From Streptococcus acidominimus (GTDB lineage Bacteria; Bacillota; Bacilli; Lactobacillales; Streptococcaceae), in contig NZ_MSJL01000014.1 in the NCBI RefSeq assembly GCF_001921825.1, positions 1-49,270 of the forward strand: a stretch of 49,270 nucleotides of DNA, given 5' to 3'. The translations under genes were made by a program, and so were the position numbers. Positions 27,887-37,608 of this stretch are shown here, one piece after another. The notes below the pieces were generated by a model. The model was not told the DNA's origin. It worked only from the letters and a program-made list of their open reading frames with translations, and ran no database searches. How positions within the stretch are numbered: position 1 is the stretch's first letter; the number at the start of each line of letters is the position of its first letter.

Positions 27887-28111
27887 CTACACTCTTAGCA
27901 TGAGCAAGATGCCCACAATCCCAAAGGACAAAATGGGAATGGTCATCACATTGATAATTAACAAATCAAAGAGAACCTCTTGGCGCTCTTGAGTGGTCTT
28001 GTCTTTGTTTTTGATTAGGCGGATTAAAAACCAACCTAGGCTAACAAAAACCACTAAGACTGCCGCAATCAACAGGCTCTTCATATAAAGACCTAGTATT
28101 ATTTGTAACAT
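27887..28111 (-). CDS. DUF4059 family small membrane protein
   Basis: The 74-residue protein has two membrane helices (about 12-30 and 49-70) flanking the charged KNKDKTTQERQEVLFDLL. This small family is found next to trxB in streptococci, and its function is unknown. Its stop lies 15 bases before the trxB ATG, so it is probably the operon's first gene. Confidence 0.8.
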   Translation of the reverse strand: MLQIILGLYMKSLLIAAVLVVFVSLGWFLIRLIKNKDKTTQERQEVLFDLLIINVMTIPILSFGIVGILLMLRV

Positions 28112-28204
28112 CTGTTTTCCTGTTTCCTATATTCATCACCTGTATTCATAGCGTACCACACTTTCATCCAAGAATCACTTTTACAGCACTCGCTGGCTTA
28201 TCTA

Positions 28205-29220
28205 ATGTTCTCGTAGCTGTGCCAGTTTTAACTGGTTACAGATAGGGTTCACTTTAGGGAGTGGCTGAAAACCTCCACTGGAGCTTTTCACTCGTCAAAA
28301 CTCCTATTTTTGCTTTGCTCCCTTAACGCCCTCGTATCTTGGGGAACTGAACTCGAGCTAAGCCCTGTGTGAAAAAGAGACGTAGCTGTGCCAGTTTTAA
28401 CTGGTTACAGATATGGCTCCCTTTAGGGATAAATCTTCCTAGCTTCAAAGGTATGGTATACCTTTGAAGGCGGGAAATAGAAGTTTGCGAAGCAAACTCT
28501 CTTTAATCTCTGCGTCAGATTTCCTAGTTTGCCGTAGCTGTTGCAGGCTATGCCTGCTTTACAGATACGGATACTCTTGAGTGCGCTTTGGGCTTTTAAC
28601 GCTCTCGTATCTTGGGTAATTGAACACGAGCTAAGCCCTGTGTGAAAAAGAGACGTAGCTGTGCCAGTTTTAACTGGTTACAGTTAGGGTTCCAGTGGGC
28701 TGAAAACCTCAACTGGAGCTTTTCACTCGTTAAATTTTCTATTTTCGCTTTGAGTTTTTAACGGGCTTTGTATCTTAGAATTGAACTCGGGCTAAAAGCT
28801 CGGAAAATAGATAAACATTCCTAGAAGCTACGCTTCTTCGTCATGTTTCCTAATTTTCAGTCGGTTTTTAACGGCTTCACATCTTGTAATTGAACACGGG
28901 CTAAAAGCTCGGAAAAAAGATAAATACTCCTAGAAGCAGAGACTTCTTCGTCGTATTTCCTATTTTTCATTCGCTTTTTACGCCCTTTGTATCTTAGAAT
29001 TGAACACGCCCTAAACTCTGTGCGAAAAAGACAAATTTTCCTAGAAACTAAAGTTTCTTCGTTAAATTTTCTATTTTCGCTTTGAGTTTTTAACGAGCTT
29101 TGTATCTTAGAATTGAACTCGGGCTACGAGCTGTGCAAAAAAGATAGTTTTTCCTAGAACCTATGGTTCTTCGTCAAAACTCCTATTTTTGCTTTGCTCC
29201 CTTAACGCCCTCGTATCTTA
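28205..29220. repeat. Family A repeat cluster, multi-unit
   Basis: This fills the 1.1-kb gap between the DUF4059 and DEAD-box genes. TATCTT (or CATCTT) before a TGAAC tract recurs at 28335, 28608, 28771, 28880, 28990, 29103 and 29214; the last four spacings are 109-113 bases. Each late unit carries a different hairpin (28823-28837, 28933-28946, 29043-29058, 29156-29170). The left part has CCAGTTTTAACTGG hairpins and the 28443-28469 hairpin. It runs opposite to the copies at 1, 22 and 35 kb. No gene is visible. Confidence 0.85.
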
Positions 29221-29222
29221 GT

Positions 29223-30566
29223 TTAAAACGTTTGGCGTTTGGCTTTGCGTTCTGCTCGTCCTTTGGCGCGGTTTTCAATGCGCTTGGTCTTTCGACGTTT
29301 TTCATCTACTGCCCACTGAATTTTCTTCTTATAGCCCGGCTTGATTTTTTTCTTTTTCTTCTTGACGAGGCCGATCATTTCAAGATCTAATTTCTCTTTA
29401 GATTTTTCCCGATTGACACGGCGGTCACGGTCATAGGTATCTTGAAATTCGCCGTCCTTAATCGTCTTAGGAACAAAGCGGATATTGAGTTTTTCAAGCT
29501 CGCGAATATCAGCATCATCACTCGGCTGATAGAGGGTAATGGCTGTGCCAGATAGCCCATTACGACCCGTCCGCCCAACACGGTGCACAAAGAAGGACAA
29601 GTCCTGCGGAATGGCATCATTGATGACGTGACTAACTCCTTCAATATCAATTCCCCGCGCTGCCAAGTCGGTTGCGACAATGTATTCAAATTCCAGATTC
29701 TTGACCTGATTCATCATCCGTTTGCGTTCTCGCGGTGGAATATCCCCGTGAATTTTTGCCACGCGCAAACCATTTGCGCTCAAGTAGCTATGCAATTCAT
29801 CTGCCCGCGTCTTGGTATTAACGAAAATCATAGCCAAGTATGGCTGCATCAGCTTGGTAATCTCCAAGATAAGCCCATTCTTATCCCGTCCTTTAGTCGA
29901 AATCAACCAGTTATCAATCGTATCTGAAATCACCGTCTGCGTCTTAATTTGCTCGATGATCGGATTGGTCAAATATTTCTTTAAAAAGGGTTGTAATTTC
30001 TGCGGAATAGTTGCAGAAAAGACCATGAACTGCAAATTTTTAGGGAGACTGGAAGCGATCCGATCCACCGTCTCCAGAAAGCCCATGTCAAGCGTCATAT
30101 CTGCCTCATCCACCACAAAGGTTGTCGCCTTATGAATGGCTAAATCCCCTGATTTAACCAGATCATAGATGCGGCCTGGCGTTCCAATAACAATGTGGGG
30201 CTGGTTGGCCTGCAATTTGTCAATCTGACGCTGCTTGTCCGTTCCTCCGACATAGTTTGCCACACGAATTTCCGTGTCCGAACAGTGGGCGATCTGACGC
30301 GCTGCTTGGTAAATCTGCGTTGCTAGCTCACGCGACGGTGCGGTAATCACGGCCTGCACCTGATCGACTGTTTCTTGCAGTTGCTGAAAAATGGGAATCA
30401 AAAAGGTGTGGGTCTTGCCAGAGCCTGTCTTTGATTCTCCGACCAAGTCACGCCCAGACAAGACGATTGGAATCAACCGTTCTTGAACTTCTGTCGCCCT
30501 AACAAAGCCCCTTTCCCGCAACGCTTCTTGAATATACGGTTTTAAGCTAAATTCTGTAAATTTCAT
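29223..30566 (-). CDS. DEAD-box RNA helicase (CshB-like)
   Basis: The 447-residue ATP-dependent RNA helicase has motif I SKTGSGKTH (45-53), Ia PSRELATQ, GTPGRI, motif II VDEADMTLD, motif III SAT and motif VI HRVGRTGRNG. The C-terminal tail (about 395-447) is very basic (KKKKKKIKPGYKKKIQW, ERKAKRQ) and should bind RNA. Length and tail fit the CshB/YqfR group, linked to cold adaptation and ribosome assembly. The stop is immediately next to the repeat cluster. Confidence 0.92.
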   Translation of the reverse strand: MKFTEFSLKPYIQEALRERGFVRATEVQERLIPIVLSGRDLVGESKTGSGKTHTFLIPIFQQLQETVDQVQAVITAPSRELATQIYQAARQIAHCSDTEIRVANYVGGTDKQRQIDKLQANQPHIVIGTPGRIYDLVKSGDLAIHKATTFVVDEADMTLDMGFLETVDRIASSLPKNLQFMVFSATIPQKLQPFLKKYLTNPIIEQIKTQTVISDTIDNWLISTKGRDKNGLILEITKLMQPYLAMIFVNTKTRADELHSYLSANGLRVAKIHGDIPPRERKRMMNQVKNLEFEYIVATDLAARGIDIEGVSHVINDAIPQDLSFFVHRVGRTGRNGLSGTAITLYQPSDDADIRELEKLNIRFVPKTIKDGEFQDTYDRDRRVNREKSKEKLDLEMIGLVKKKKKKIKPGYKKKIQWAVDEKRRKTKRIENRAKGRAERKAKRQTF

Positions 30567-30597
30567 AGTATCCTCTTTTTCTTCTTTCCTTATTATA

Positions 30598-30626
30598 ACA
30601 AAAAAAACAGCATTTGACTGCTGTTT
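30598..30626 (-). terminator. Terminator of the rsmH-mraY operon
   Basis: On the minus strand AAACAGCA pairs with TGCTGTTT and is followed by a run of T. The 170 bases between it and the mraY stop show no gene. A TATAAT just beyond the T run (minus strand, near 30590) probably serves the helicase gene. Confidence 0.8.
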
Positions 30627-30797
30627 GATACTCGCCAGAGATTCGCTCTCCTAGTCCTTACTTCTCAGATCCATTTCTATCGGTCATGGAAATCGGGCTA
30701 TAAACTGTCTAGCTACTCTAGCCTGCGCTCCTGATAGATGGGGTACCTTTCGGATAGAAAGAGCCACATTCAGAACATTGGGCTATAAAAGGCTTCC

Positions 30798-31796
30798 TTA
30801 GAAATATAAGATAAGGAGGACAAGCAAGCTCATGATGAGACCAACTCCCCATAAAAATAAGTCAACCTTCCATTCGCTCCATTTTTCGCCTCTTCCTGTC
30901 AAGCCCCCTAATTCCAAATGGTGATGAAATGGGGTCATACGGAAAATCCGTTTGCCCTCACCAAACTTCTTCTTAGTGTACTTGAAATAGCTGACTTGAA
31001 GCATGACAGACGAGGTTTCCACCACATAGACTAGACCGATAAAAAGCAGGGTCCACTCTTGATGCAAGGCGATCGAAATCGTTGCCAGCATGCCACCGAG
31101 TGCCAAACTGCCCACATCTCCCATGAAGAGTTTGGCAGGCTTATGATTGTAATAGAAGAATCCCAACAAGGCACCAATCATGGTCACGCAGACCAATAAA
31201 ATATCCATTTTCCCCTCGACATAGGCAATAACTGCGTAGGCTGAAAGGCTGATAACTACTGAAATCGAAGCGAGACCATCAATCCCGTCTGTCAGATTGA
31301 CTGCATTGGAAAATCCAACTAGCCAAAAGAGTACAAAGGCGACATAAAAGATACCTAGATGGATTGGATACCCTAAGACACTGAGCGTCCCGTCACCCGT
31401 TCCCTGCATGTGAACCAGATAAAAGACAAGACCACCTAGAATCTGCAAGGCTAATTTTTGCTTGGGGTTCAAGCCCTCATTGACCTTGCGGAAAATCTTT
31501 AGGAAATCATCCAAGAAACCAACGATTCCGTAAAGTAATAGTATAAAAAGAATCGCAAGCACTGATCCTGTCAGCCTATTTGAAATGACAGCAACTAGAA
31601 TGGTCACGACAGTAGCCACCAGTAGAAAGACTGTCCCCCCCATGGTGGGTGTCCCTGCTTTAAACTGATGTTGGCGGACATCTTCATGGGTCTGTTGACC
31701 CTCGATACGTTTTGCTTGGTAAAATCTGATAAATCTTGGAATCAATAGAACCGTCGCCCCAAAGGCAAGCAGTCCTGCTATGATTACAGAATACAT
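30798..31796 (-). CDS. mraY: Phospho-N-acetylmuramoyl-pentapeptide transferase
   Basis: MraY makes lipid I by moving phospho-MurNAc-pentapeptide onto undecaprenyl phosphate in the membrane. The 332-residue protein has about ten membrane helices. The catalytic and Mg motifs are [18 protein letters not shown] (near 167-176), [11 protein letters not shown] (near 222-232) and the FHHHLE loop near the C terminus. It follows pbpX by one base and ends the operon. Confidence 0.97.
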   Translation of the reverse strand: MYSVIIAGLLAFGATVLLIPRFIRFYQAKRIEGQQTHEDVRQHQFKAGTPTMGGTVFLLVATVVTILVAVISNRLTGSVLAILFILLLYGIVGFLDDFLKIFRKVNEGLNPKQKLALQILGGLVFYLVHMQGTGDGTLSVLGYPIHLGIFYVAFVLFWLVGFSNAVNLTDGIDGLASISVVISLSAYAVIAYVEGKMDILLVCVTMIGALLGFFYYNHKPAKLFMGDVGSLALGGMLATISIALHQEWTLLFIGLVYVVETSSVMLQVSYFKYTKKKFGEGKRIFRMTPFHHHLELGGLTGRGEKWSEWKVDLFLWGVGLIMSLLVLLILYF

Positions 31797-31797
31797 A

Positions 31798-34056
31798 TTA
31801 ATCTCCTAGGTTAATTCTTATTTTTTTCGTCTTTTCTAAGTCAGTGCCAATGGCAACATTCTGACCAACGACAATCGAACCCGAACCGCTATATTCAACC
31901 TCAATCCCTGTCCATTCAGAGAAAATAGCCACATTTTCTTTGGTCCATCCATACATATCAGGCACCGTTTTGAAACGGTTTGTCAATAGCAAAATCTGCT
32001 GATTGGCTGCAAGATTTGAGCCGATCTCGACAGAGACTTTCTTAATCTCTGGACCATTTCCCAAGATAATCGGTTGCACCAACCGCTGACGCAACCTCCC
32101 AGCCGTTACCCCTGGCGACTCACCGATAATATCCCCCAATGGATACTCGGTTTCTTTTGTAACAGCGGTCAGACTTGGGGCTGGTGTCGTTAGGTTGAGA
32201 CTATCTTTCAACTGCATGGCCTCTTTGAGGGTAGGATTGATAATGTCTCTCCAATAGAGAACGCTCCAACTCTCTGGCTGTTGGACAGTCATATACATGA
32301 TAAACTCTGGATCTTCAGCGGGAATCATGGCAACAACGGAGTTGATGGTGTCATTCGGCTCCTCCATATAACCCGTTCCATCTTCCTTACCAATCTGGGC
32401 AGTACCCGACTTCACCGCAATGTTGTAGCCTTCTACTTGAATAACTGCTCCGTCAGATGCGCGTAAGGTTCCAAAGTGCGGATCTGTTCCGACACCAATC
32501 ATATATTGACGAGTGTCAGCTGCGGCTTTCTCTGATACAGGTTTTCCCACAACTTCTGGCTTTGATAGGCGGACTGAATCGGTATTTGAATCATAGAGAG
32601 CTGTGATAAACTTAGGCTCCAACATCACACCATTATTTGCCACAGCGCTAAATCCACGTAACATTTGAGTTTGAGTTGCTAGAATCCCTTGCCCAAAGGA
32701 GGTCATGGCAACAGACACAACATTATCCTCTGGTAGAATCCCCGACTCTTCCCCTTCCATTCCAAAACGAGTTGGGAAACCAAAGCGGAATCTCTCAAGG
32801 TAATTTAACCAGCGCTCATCGCCCATCTTTTGTTCTAAAATGGTCATACCGACGTTACTGGAAAGCGCAAAACCTTGTGCATAGGTTAATGTCATGGGAG
32901 CAAATATATCCCCTGCATTGACATCCCAGTCCCGAATGACTGCATCAGCAATCTGGATTTCAGAACGGTTGTAATAGTCATTGGGCGCAAAACTATCATT
33001 GTCGATAGCAGTGGCAACCGTCATAACCTTCATGGTAGAGCCCGGCTCAAAGTTTTCCTGGTAGAGGAGCGAGCGTTGCAAGATGTCCTTGTCGTCTACT
33101 CCCTCTTTGGTATCTGGATTGTAGGTCGGCCGTTGCGTCGTTGCTAGAATCTCACCTGTCTTGGCAGAAACGAGTGTCGCGTTGACATATTTTCCCTTAG
33201 TCTTGCCAAAGAAGACGTCCATATTGGTCTCCAGAGAGCGCTGAAGATCAGCCGAAAGCGTTGTGTAAATATCCTGCCCATCTATTCTGGCTTCTTTGAC
33301 ATTTTCTGTCCCGGGAACAATACGACCCCAGCTATCCTTTTCATAGACAATTCTCCCGTCTTGACCAGCCAAGATACTATTGAGGGCATACTCCATCCCT
33401 CGCTGACCTTCCAAATGATAGCCGCCATCATCCTTATCTTCGACTAGGTTGGCAAGACCGATAAAACTGGATGCAAAATTCCCATTTGGATAGAGGCGTC
33501 CCGGGTTGGTATTAAAGGCAATCCCTTTTATACCTGTGGCTTCCATTTCCTCTTGAATCGCCGTCATGGTGCTATAAGAAATATTCTTGCCCAAGGTTCC
33601 AAAATAAACCTGCTTGAGCTTGGGCTGATTCAACTGCTTCAGAACATAATCTGTCTCAAGCCCTAGATGCTTGTTTAAGATCGCTGCGACCTGATTAAAT
33701 TGACGCGGTTCGACATACAGAATCTCTTTTAGAGCTGATACATATTCCTTATCAATAATGACATAGATTGTATAGGTCGTTGAATCTTTGGCAATCGGTA
33801 AACCAGTTCGATCGTAAATCGTTCCCCGCTTAGCCTGCACGGTCACTTCTGTCTGATGGACTTTTCTTGCCCCCTCTGACAGATCAACACCGAATTTTTT
33901 ATCCGTTCCGATAATAATGGCAAAATTGATGAGGAAAATGAAAAAGATGAAAACCGTCAGTAGAATGAGACTTTGTCCCACTCTCCGACGATTTTGTGAC
34001 GGAATATAGCGTTTTTTTAACACATACCGTAATAATTGTTGTTTGCGTTTTGACAT
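31798..34056 (-). CDS. pbpX: Penicillin-binding protein 2X
   Basis: PBP2X is the essential septal transpeptidase paired with FtsW, and a main beta-lactam target in streptococci. The 752-residue protein has one membrane anchor (about 29-49), a dimerisation domain and the transpeptidase domain with S340-TMK, SSN at 399-401 and KSG at 549-551. Two PASTA domains occupy about 630-752. The active-site residues are the consensus STMK form. It overlaps ftsL by one base (TAATG) and is followed directly by mraY. Confidence 0.97.
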   Translation of the reverse strand: MSKRKQQLLRYVLKKRYIPSQNRRRVGQSLILLTVFIFFIFLINFAIIIGTDKKFGVDLSEGARKVHQTEVTVQAKRGTIYDRTGLPIAKDSTTYTIYVIIDKEYVSALKEILYVEPRQFNQVAAILNKHLGLETDYVLKQLNQPKLKQVYFGTLGKNISYSTMTAIQEEMEATGIKGIAFNTNPGRLYPNGNFASSFIGLANLVEDKDDGGYHLEGQRGMEYALNSILAGQDGRIVYEKDSWGRIVPGTENVKEARIDGQDIYTTLSADLQRSLETNMDVFFGKTKGKYVNATLVSAKTGEILATTQRPTYNPDTKEGVDDKDILQRSLLYQENFEPGSTMKVMTVATAIDNDSFAPNDYYNRSEIQIADAVIRDWDVNAGDIFAPMTLTYAQGFALSSNVGMTILEQKMGDERWLNYLERFRFGFPTRFGMEGEESGILPEDNVVSVAMTSFGQGILATQTQMLRGFSAVANNGVMLEPKFITALYDSNTDSVRLSKPEVVGKPVSEKAAADTRQYMIGVGTDPHFGTLRASDGAVIQVEGYNIAVKSGTAQIGKEDGTGYMEEPNDTINSVVAMIPAEDPEFIMYMTVQQPESWSVLYWRDIINPTLKEAMQLKDSLNLTTPAPSLTAVTKETEYPLGDIIGESPGVTAGRLRQRLVQPIILGNGPEIKKVSVEIGSNLAANQQILLLTNRFKTVPDMYGWTKENVAIFSEWTGIEVEYSGSGSIVVGQNVAIGTDLEKTKKIRINLGD

Positions 34057-34379
34057 TATTCTGCTACTCCAACATTATCATTCTTATAGGTCAGACCAGC
34101 CTTGTCTGCTATCTCCAATAAGCGTGCATTCCGAATCAACTCATTGACAGCCTGCTCGGCATCATCAATCTCCACTTGCTTACTGTTGATTTCTTGATTG
34201 ACATGGGCCATTTCCGCCTGAACTTGTAGCAAGCGAGTCTGCATAAAGACAATCCCAACTGCCAAGGTCAAACCCGACAAGACGATACTGCCATAAAAGG
34301 CTTTCTCCACTCGAGAAAATGTCTTGATTTTTTCACTAATGACACGCATGGTTGCGTCTTTTCGTTGATCTTGTAACAT
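34056..34379 (-). CDS. ftsL: Cell division protein FtsL
   Basis: FtsL is a bitopic divisome protein partnering with DivIC and DivIB. The start at 34379 is chosen because AGGTG lies 6 bases before that ATG; a GTG three codons upstream sits within the site. The 107-residue product has a basic cytoplasmic N terminus, one membrane helix (about 28-47) and an extracellular coiled coil (LLQVQAEMAHVNQEINSKQ). Its place between rsmH and pbpX supports the call. Confidence 0.9.
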   Translation of the reverse strand: MLQDQRKDATMRVISEKIKTFSRVEKAFYGSIVLSGLTLAVGIVFMQTRLLQVQAEMAHVNQEINSKQVEIDDAEQAVNELIRNARLLEIADKAGLTYKNDNVGVAE

Positions 34380-34388
34380 ATTCTTCAC

Positions 34389-35339
34389 CTATTTGTGTAT
34401 CTTTTTCGCCACACGTAATTTGGCAGAATGAGCACGATTATTGGCAGCTAATTCAGCTTCACTCGGTAAAATTGGCTTGCGATTGACCAGTGCCATTTTG
34501 GCCTTTAAATCATCCGGAATAAAGGGGAGCCCCTTGGGTACATCCACCGTTGAAGCTTCTTTAAACAATTGTTTGGTCAATCTATCCTCCAAGGAATGGA
34601 AGGTGATAACTGAAATACGACCATCTTCTGCCAGCATATCTATCGCCTGCTGAATAGACGCATCTGCCGCTCCTAACTCGTCATTGACCTCGATGCGAAT
34701 GGCTTGGAAAATCTGCTTGGCTGGATGCCCTTTTTTCTTCAATTCCTTAGCAGGCTTGGCTGATTTGATCAAGTCTGCAAGCTCTGTTGTCGTTTCAATT
34801 GGCTTTTCAGCCCTCGCTTGCTCAATTTTTCGTGCGATTTGCTTGGAAAATTTATCTTCTCCATATTTAAAGAAAATGCGCACCAAATCGTGGTAGTCAT
34901 AGTGATTGACCACCTCATAAGCCGTTAGGGAGGCTGTGCGATCCATCCGCATATCCAGTGGCGCGTCCTTTTTATATGAAAATCCGCGTTCGCGCTCATC
35001 TAGCTGGGGGCTGGATACACCTAAATCATAACAAATGCCATCAATTTCCTCCACTCCTTGCTCTTTCAAGCGAGCCTTTAGGTGACGGAAATTATCCTTG
35101 ATAAAGGTCACCATTCCTTTTTCAATATAGGGAACCAAGCGTTTTTGGGCATTCAAAATCGCCGCTTCATCCTGATCAAAGGCATAGAGATGCCCAGCTT
35201 CATTCAATTGACTTAATAAATACTCACTGTGACCTGCACCACCCAAGGTTGCATCCACATAGATGCCATCAGGCTTCACCGCTAACATATCCACGGTTTC
35301 ATGCAATAAAACGGTCGTATGGTTAAATTCCTTCATCAT
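34389..35339 (-). CDS. rsmH: 16S rRNA (cytosine-1402 N4) methyltransferase
   Basis: RsmH methylates C1402 in the ribosomal P site. The 316-residue protein has the SAM motif [14 protein letters not shown] (about 29-42), [20 protein letters not shown] and the C-terminal ISFHS-like [11 protein letters not shown]. It is the first gene of rsmH-ftsL-pbpX-mraY, the streptococcal form of the division/wall cluster. Confidence 0.97.
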   Translation of the reverse strand: MMKEFNHTTVLLHETVDMLAVKPDGIYVDATLGGAGHSEYLLSQLNEAGHLYAFDQDEAAILNAQKRLVPYIEKGMVTFIKDNFRHLKARLKEQGVEEIDGICYDLGVSSPQLDERERGFSYKKDAPLDMRMDRTASLTAYEVVNHYDYHDLVRIFFKYGEDKFSKQIARKIEQARAEKPIETTTELADLIKSAKPAKELKKKGHPAKQIFQAIRIEVNDELGAADASIQQAIDMLAEDGRISVITFHSLEDRLTKQLFKEASTVDVPKGLPFIPDDLKAKMALVNRKPILPSEAELAANNRAHSAKLRVAKKIHK

Positions 35340-35348
35340 ATCCTTACT

Positions 35349-35354
35349 ATTGTA
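35349..35354 (-). promoter_or_regulatory. -10 element upstream of rsmH
   Basis: TACAAT with GG before it reads on the minus strand about 10 bases from the start codon region. No clear -35 is seen. Confidence 0.4.
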
Positions 35355-35382
35355 CCATATTTCATCCTAAAAAGAGATAATC

Positions 35383-35782
35383 AAGATGTGAAGCCGTTAA
35401 AAACCGACAGAAAAATAGGAAATACGACGCAGAAGTATTTGCTTCTAGGAGTATTTATCTTTTTTCCGAGGTTTTAGGCTGAACTCAATTACATCAAGAT
35501 ACAAAGCCCGTTAAAAACTCAAAGCGCACTCAAGAGTATCCATATCCGTAAGTGGACATAGTCTACAACGGCTATGGCAAACTAGGAAATCTGACGCAGA
35601 GGATCGAGAGAGTTTGCACCGCAAACTTCTATTTCCTGCCTCCAAAGGTATACTATACCTTTGGAGCTAGGAAGATTTTTCCCTAAAGGTAGCCATACCT
35701 GTAATCAGCTGAAGCTGAAACAGTTATATCTCTTTTTCGCACAAAGTTTAGGGCATGTTCAATTCCAAAATACGAGAGCCTA
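35383..35782. repeat. Family A repeat copy
   Basis: Modules include the GAAGTATTTGCTTC hairpin, AGTTTGCACCGCAAACT, the hairpin at 35640-35666 (CTCCAAAG / CTTTGGAG with a different loop) and CAGCTGAAGCTG. It fills the gap between rsmH and the phospholipase islet. No gene was found. Confidence 0.8.
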
Positions 35783-35788
35783 AAGAAC

Positions 35789-35813
35789 ACAAAAGCACCC
35801 TCTAAAAGGGTGC
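35789..35813 (-). terminator. Terminator of the phospholipase/membrane-protein pair
   Basis: On the minus strand GCACCCT pairs with AGGGTGC around TTTAG and is followed by TTTT. Confidence 0.75.
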
Positions 35814-35884
35814 AAATGTATCAGTATTATCAACTCTATTAGAGCTAGTAGAAAACTATTATTTCAAAAAGGGCTTTCTCGTCA

Positions 35885-36076
35885 TCAAGAATTATAACCC
35901 CAAATCAATACATTCCAAAGAATCCAAAGAAGAACAGTAGCAGAAAGTAACAACACTACTTTCCAAAACAAGTGGAGACGAATATTTCGAATCTTCCATA
36001 ATAAAACACCACTCATCAATAGTACTACACAAAATACTAACAATATAAATATTTTAAACTTTATAAATTCGTTCAT
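35885..36076 (-). CDS. Small two-helix membrane protein coupled to the phospholipase A2 gene
   Basis: The 63-residue protein has two hydrophobic helices (about 6-26 and 38-59) with a short basic loop KIRNIRLHLFWK. Its ATG overlaps the stop of the upstream gene (ATGA) and there is no ribosome site of its own, so translation depends on the secreted protein. An accessory or self-protection role is possible from that coupling, but it is not shown. No family is recognised. Confidence 0.65.
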   Translation of the reverse strand: MNEFIKFKIFILLVFCVVLLMSGVLLWKIRNIRLHLFWKVVLLLSATVLLWILWNVLIWGYNS

Positions 36077-36606
36077 GAGAATAACTTATATGCTCCAATC
36101 GCAACGATACTTTTTCGAGTAAAACCAGGTGTTACTTGGATAATTGGAAGTAGTCTTCTTCGGAACTCTCTATTACATTCGTCATTATTATTAAAGAACC
36201 CTTTAAAACACATATCATGCATCATACACGCTGCATCTAAATCATCAATCGGAGGTACATTCCACCCTTTATTTCCTTTTCCACAATAATTTCCATAGAC
36301 ACCAATATACGCAGAACGAAAAACATTTCTTGCAGTATTCTCTACTCCATCTCGTTTTATCTGGTCATGTAATTCATTAATTGTCATTCCAACTTCAATC
36401 GCCTCAGAGCTTACTTTTTGATGATATGCCTCATCTATATTGATATAGATAAAACCATCTTCATCAATTTCAGTTACCTTATCAAGCTCATTGTACATAT
36501 TTTGAATTTCTATAGGTAATTGAGAGTCTATTTCATCAGCAAAAACAAGTGAAGATGAAAAAATCCCCGTAACTAAAACAATCAATGCTAACAATATTTT
36601 TTTCAT
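36073..36606 (-). CDS. Secreted phospholipase A2-like protein
   Basis: The start at 36606 is chosen because AGGAGGAAG lies 7 bases before the ATG. The 177-residue protein has a signal peptide (1-23, cleavage near VFA-DE). Its catalytic domain has calcium-loop-like YGNYCGKGNKGW (104-115) followed by DAACMMHDMC, giving the His130-Asp131 dyad. Cys108, Cys127, Cys133 and Cys144 could form disulfides. Secreted PLA2 enzymes release fatty acids from phospholipids; SlaA of group A Streptococcus is a phage-borne example. The propeptide-like region 24-100 has no known match. The surrounding DNA is visibly richer in A/T than the neighbours, suggesting acquisition. Confidence 0.82.
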   Translation of the reverse strand: MKKILLALIVLVTGIFSSSLVFADEIDSQLPIEIQNMYNELDKVTEIDEDGFIYINIDEAYHQKVSSEAIEVGMTINELHDQIKRDGVENTARNVFRSAYIGVYGNYCGKGNKGWNVPPIDDLDAACMMHDMCFKGFFNNNDECNREFRRRLLPIIQVTPGFTRKSIVAIGAYKLFS

Positions 36607-36716
36607 ATCGACTTCCTCCTCTAAAAAAGAAATCATGAATATTTTGAATGAAAATAACTTGATTTCCCTAAATCCTCCTTTCTAACAAATTATTTTACAT
36701 TGATCACTACAGCTTT

Positions 36717-36745
36717 ACTATAATATTTTTTAAACTAAAAATCAA
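36717..36745 (-). promoter_or_regulatory. Promoter of the phospholipase A2-like gene
   Basis: On the minus strand TTGATT (36740-36745) and TATAGT (36717-36722) are 17 bases apart. The leader of about 100 bases holds an AAAGGAGG (around 36672-36681) with no start codon after it, before the true site near 36615. Confidence 0.55.
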
Positions 36746-36771
36746 GTCTATTTTTTTAAAAATATTTATGT

Positions 36772-36777
36772 TATAAT
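36772..36777 (+). promoter_or_regulatory. Possible orphan extended -10 element
   Basis: TGTTATAAT on the plus strand has no gene for about 250 bases downstream. The stretch 36780-37045 contains no credible frame. It could drive a small RNA or be a chance match in AT-rich DNA. Confidence 0.25.
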
Positions 36778-37048
36778 AAAAGAGTTAGAGTTTTTCTGAC
36801 TTTATAATTATTCAACACATAAAAATATGTTTATACATACAACGTGTCTTAATGTCCTACACTTATTCTTTCGTCTTTATTAAAAAGTTAACTATTCTTT
36901 TCTAGTATCTAGCTATACCCTAGGAAAGTAGTTGCTCCCTTTACATAATATAGTCAGGTGACATTTATTTAGAGAATGCCTTTAAAGTAATAGCCGAATA
37001 GCTGTACGCCTCCTAGTGTTCATCAATCACTTTTGACACTCTCTTGTC

Positions 37049-37077
37049 TTTACAAAGCTCTGAATTTCCTTTACAAT
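37049..37077 (+). promoter_or_regulatory. Promoter of eetA
   Basis: TTTACA (37049-37054) and TACAAT (37072-37077) are 17 bases apart, 31 bases before the ATG at 37108. Confidence 0.7.
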
Positions 37078-37107
37078 ATGATTATTCTTGCTAGAATGAG
37101 GATTGGA

Positions 37108-37533
37108 ATGAAACACATTTTACGTCAGTTAAGACCTTTTGATTTTATCCTAATCGGGATCACCCTGCTCCTGTCCTTTGTGCCAGCCATTGTCACCTAT
37201 GCGGGCAGTCAAGGACAGGCTGCCGAACCCTATCTGATTGCTTCAATTCGAATCAACGGCGAAATTGTCGAAGAATTTAAACTCTCAAAAAGCACTCCCC
37301 ACAAGGAAGTGACCTACTATCCCAATCCTGGTCAGTACAACATCATCGAAGTTGATGGTGAGCGTATCCGAGACAAGGAGGACAATAGCCCCGACCAGAT
37401 TGCGGTTAATACCGGCTGGATTAGCAAATCAGGCGAGATTGCAGTCTGCCTGCCCCACAATCTCATCATCGAAATCCGAACACCTGAAGACCAAGAAAGT
37501 GATGAGGAAGAAGAACTGATTTTACCTATTTAA
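37108..37533 (+). CDS. eetA: EetA-like NusG domain II membrane-anchored protein
   Basis: The start at 37108 follows GAGGA; the longer frame begins before the promoter. The 141-residue protein has one N-terminal membrane helix (about 11-31, FILIGITLLLSFVPAIVTYA). An extracellular NusG-II-type beta domain follows (VEEFKLSKSTPHKEV ... GWISKSGEIAVCLPHNLIIE) with a Glu/Asp-rich tail. In Listeria, EetA is a component of flavin-based extracellular electron transfer with unknown biochemistry. Here it lies tail-to-tail with the menA end of the same locus. Confidence 0.8.
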   Translation: MKHILRQLRPFDFILIGITLLLSFVPAIVTYAGSQGQAAEPYLIASIRINGEIVEEFKLSKSTPHKEVTYYPNPGQYNIIEVDGERIRDKEDNSPDQIAVNTGWISKSGEIAVCLPHNLIIEIRTPEDQESDEEEELILPI

Positions 37534-37563
37534 AAGGAGGCTGGAACCCAGCCTCCTTTTAAT
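37532..37563 (+). terminator. Terminator overlapping the eetA stop
   Basis: AAAAGGAGGCTGG and CCAGCCTCCTTTT form a perfect stem around AAC. The left arm begins inside the eetA stop codon. Confidence 0.9.
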
Positions 37564-37608
37564 CATTCTTATACGAAATCGTAAGAGAATCTTGCCGTCT
37601 GAAATAAT

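Noticed and set aside
36073..36606. Prophage origin of the phospholipase gene
   Set aside because: No integrase, structural phage gene or attachment-site duplication is visible; only AT-richness suggests transfer.
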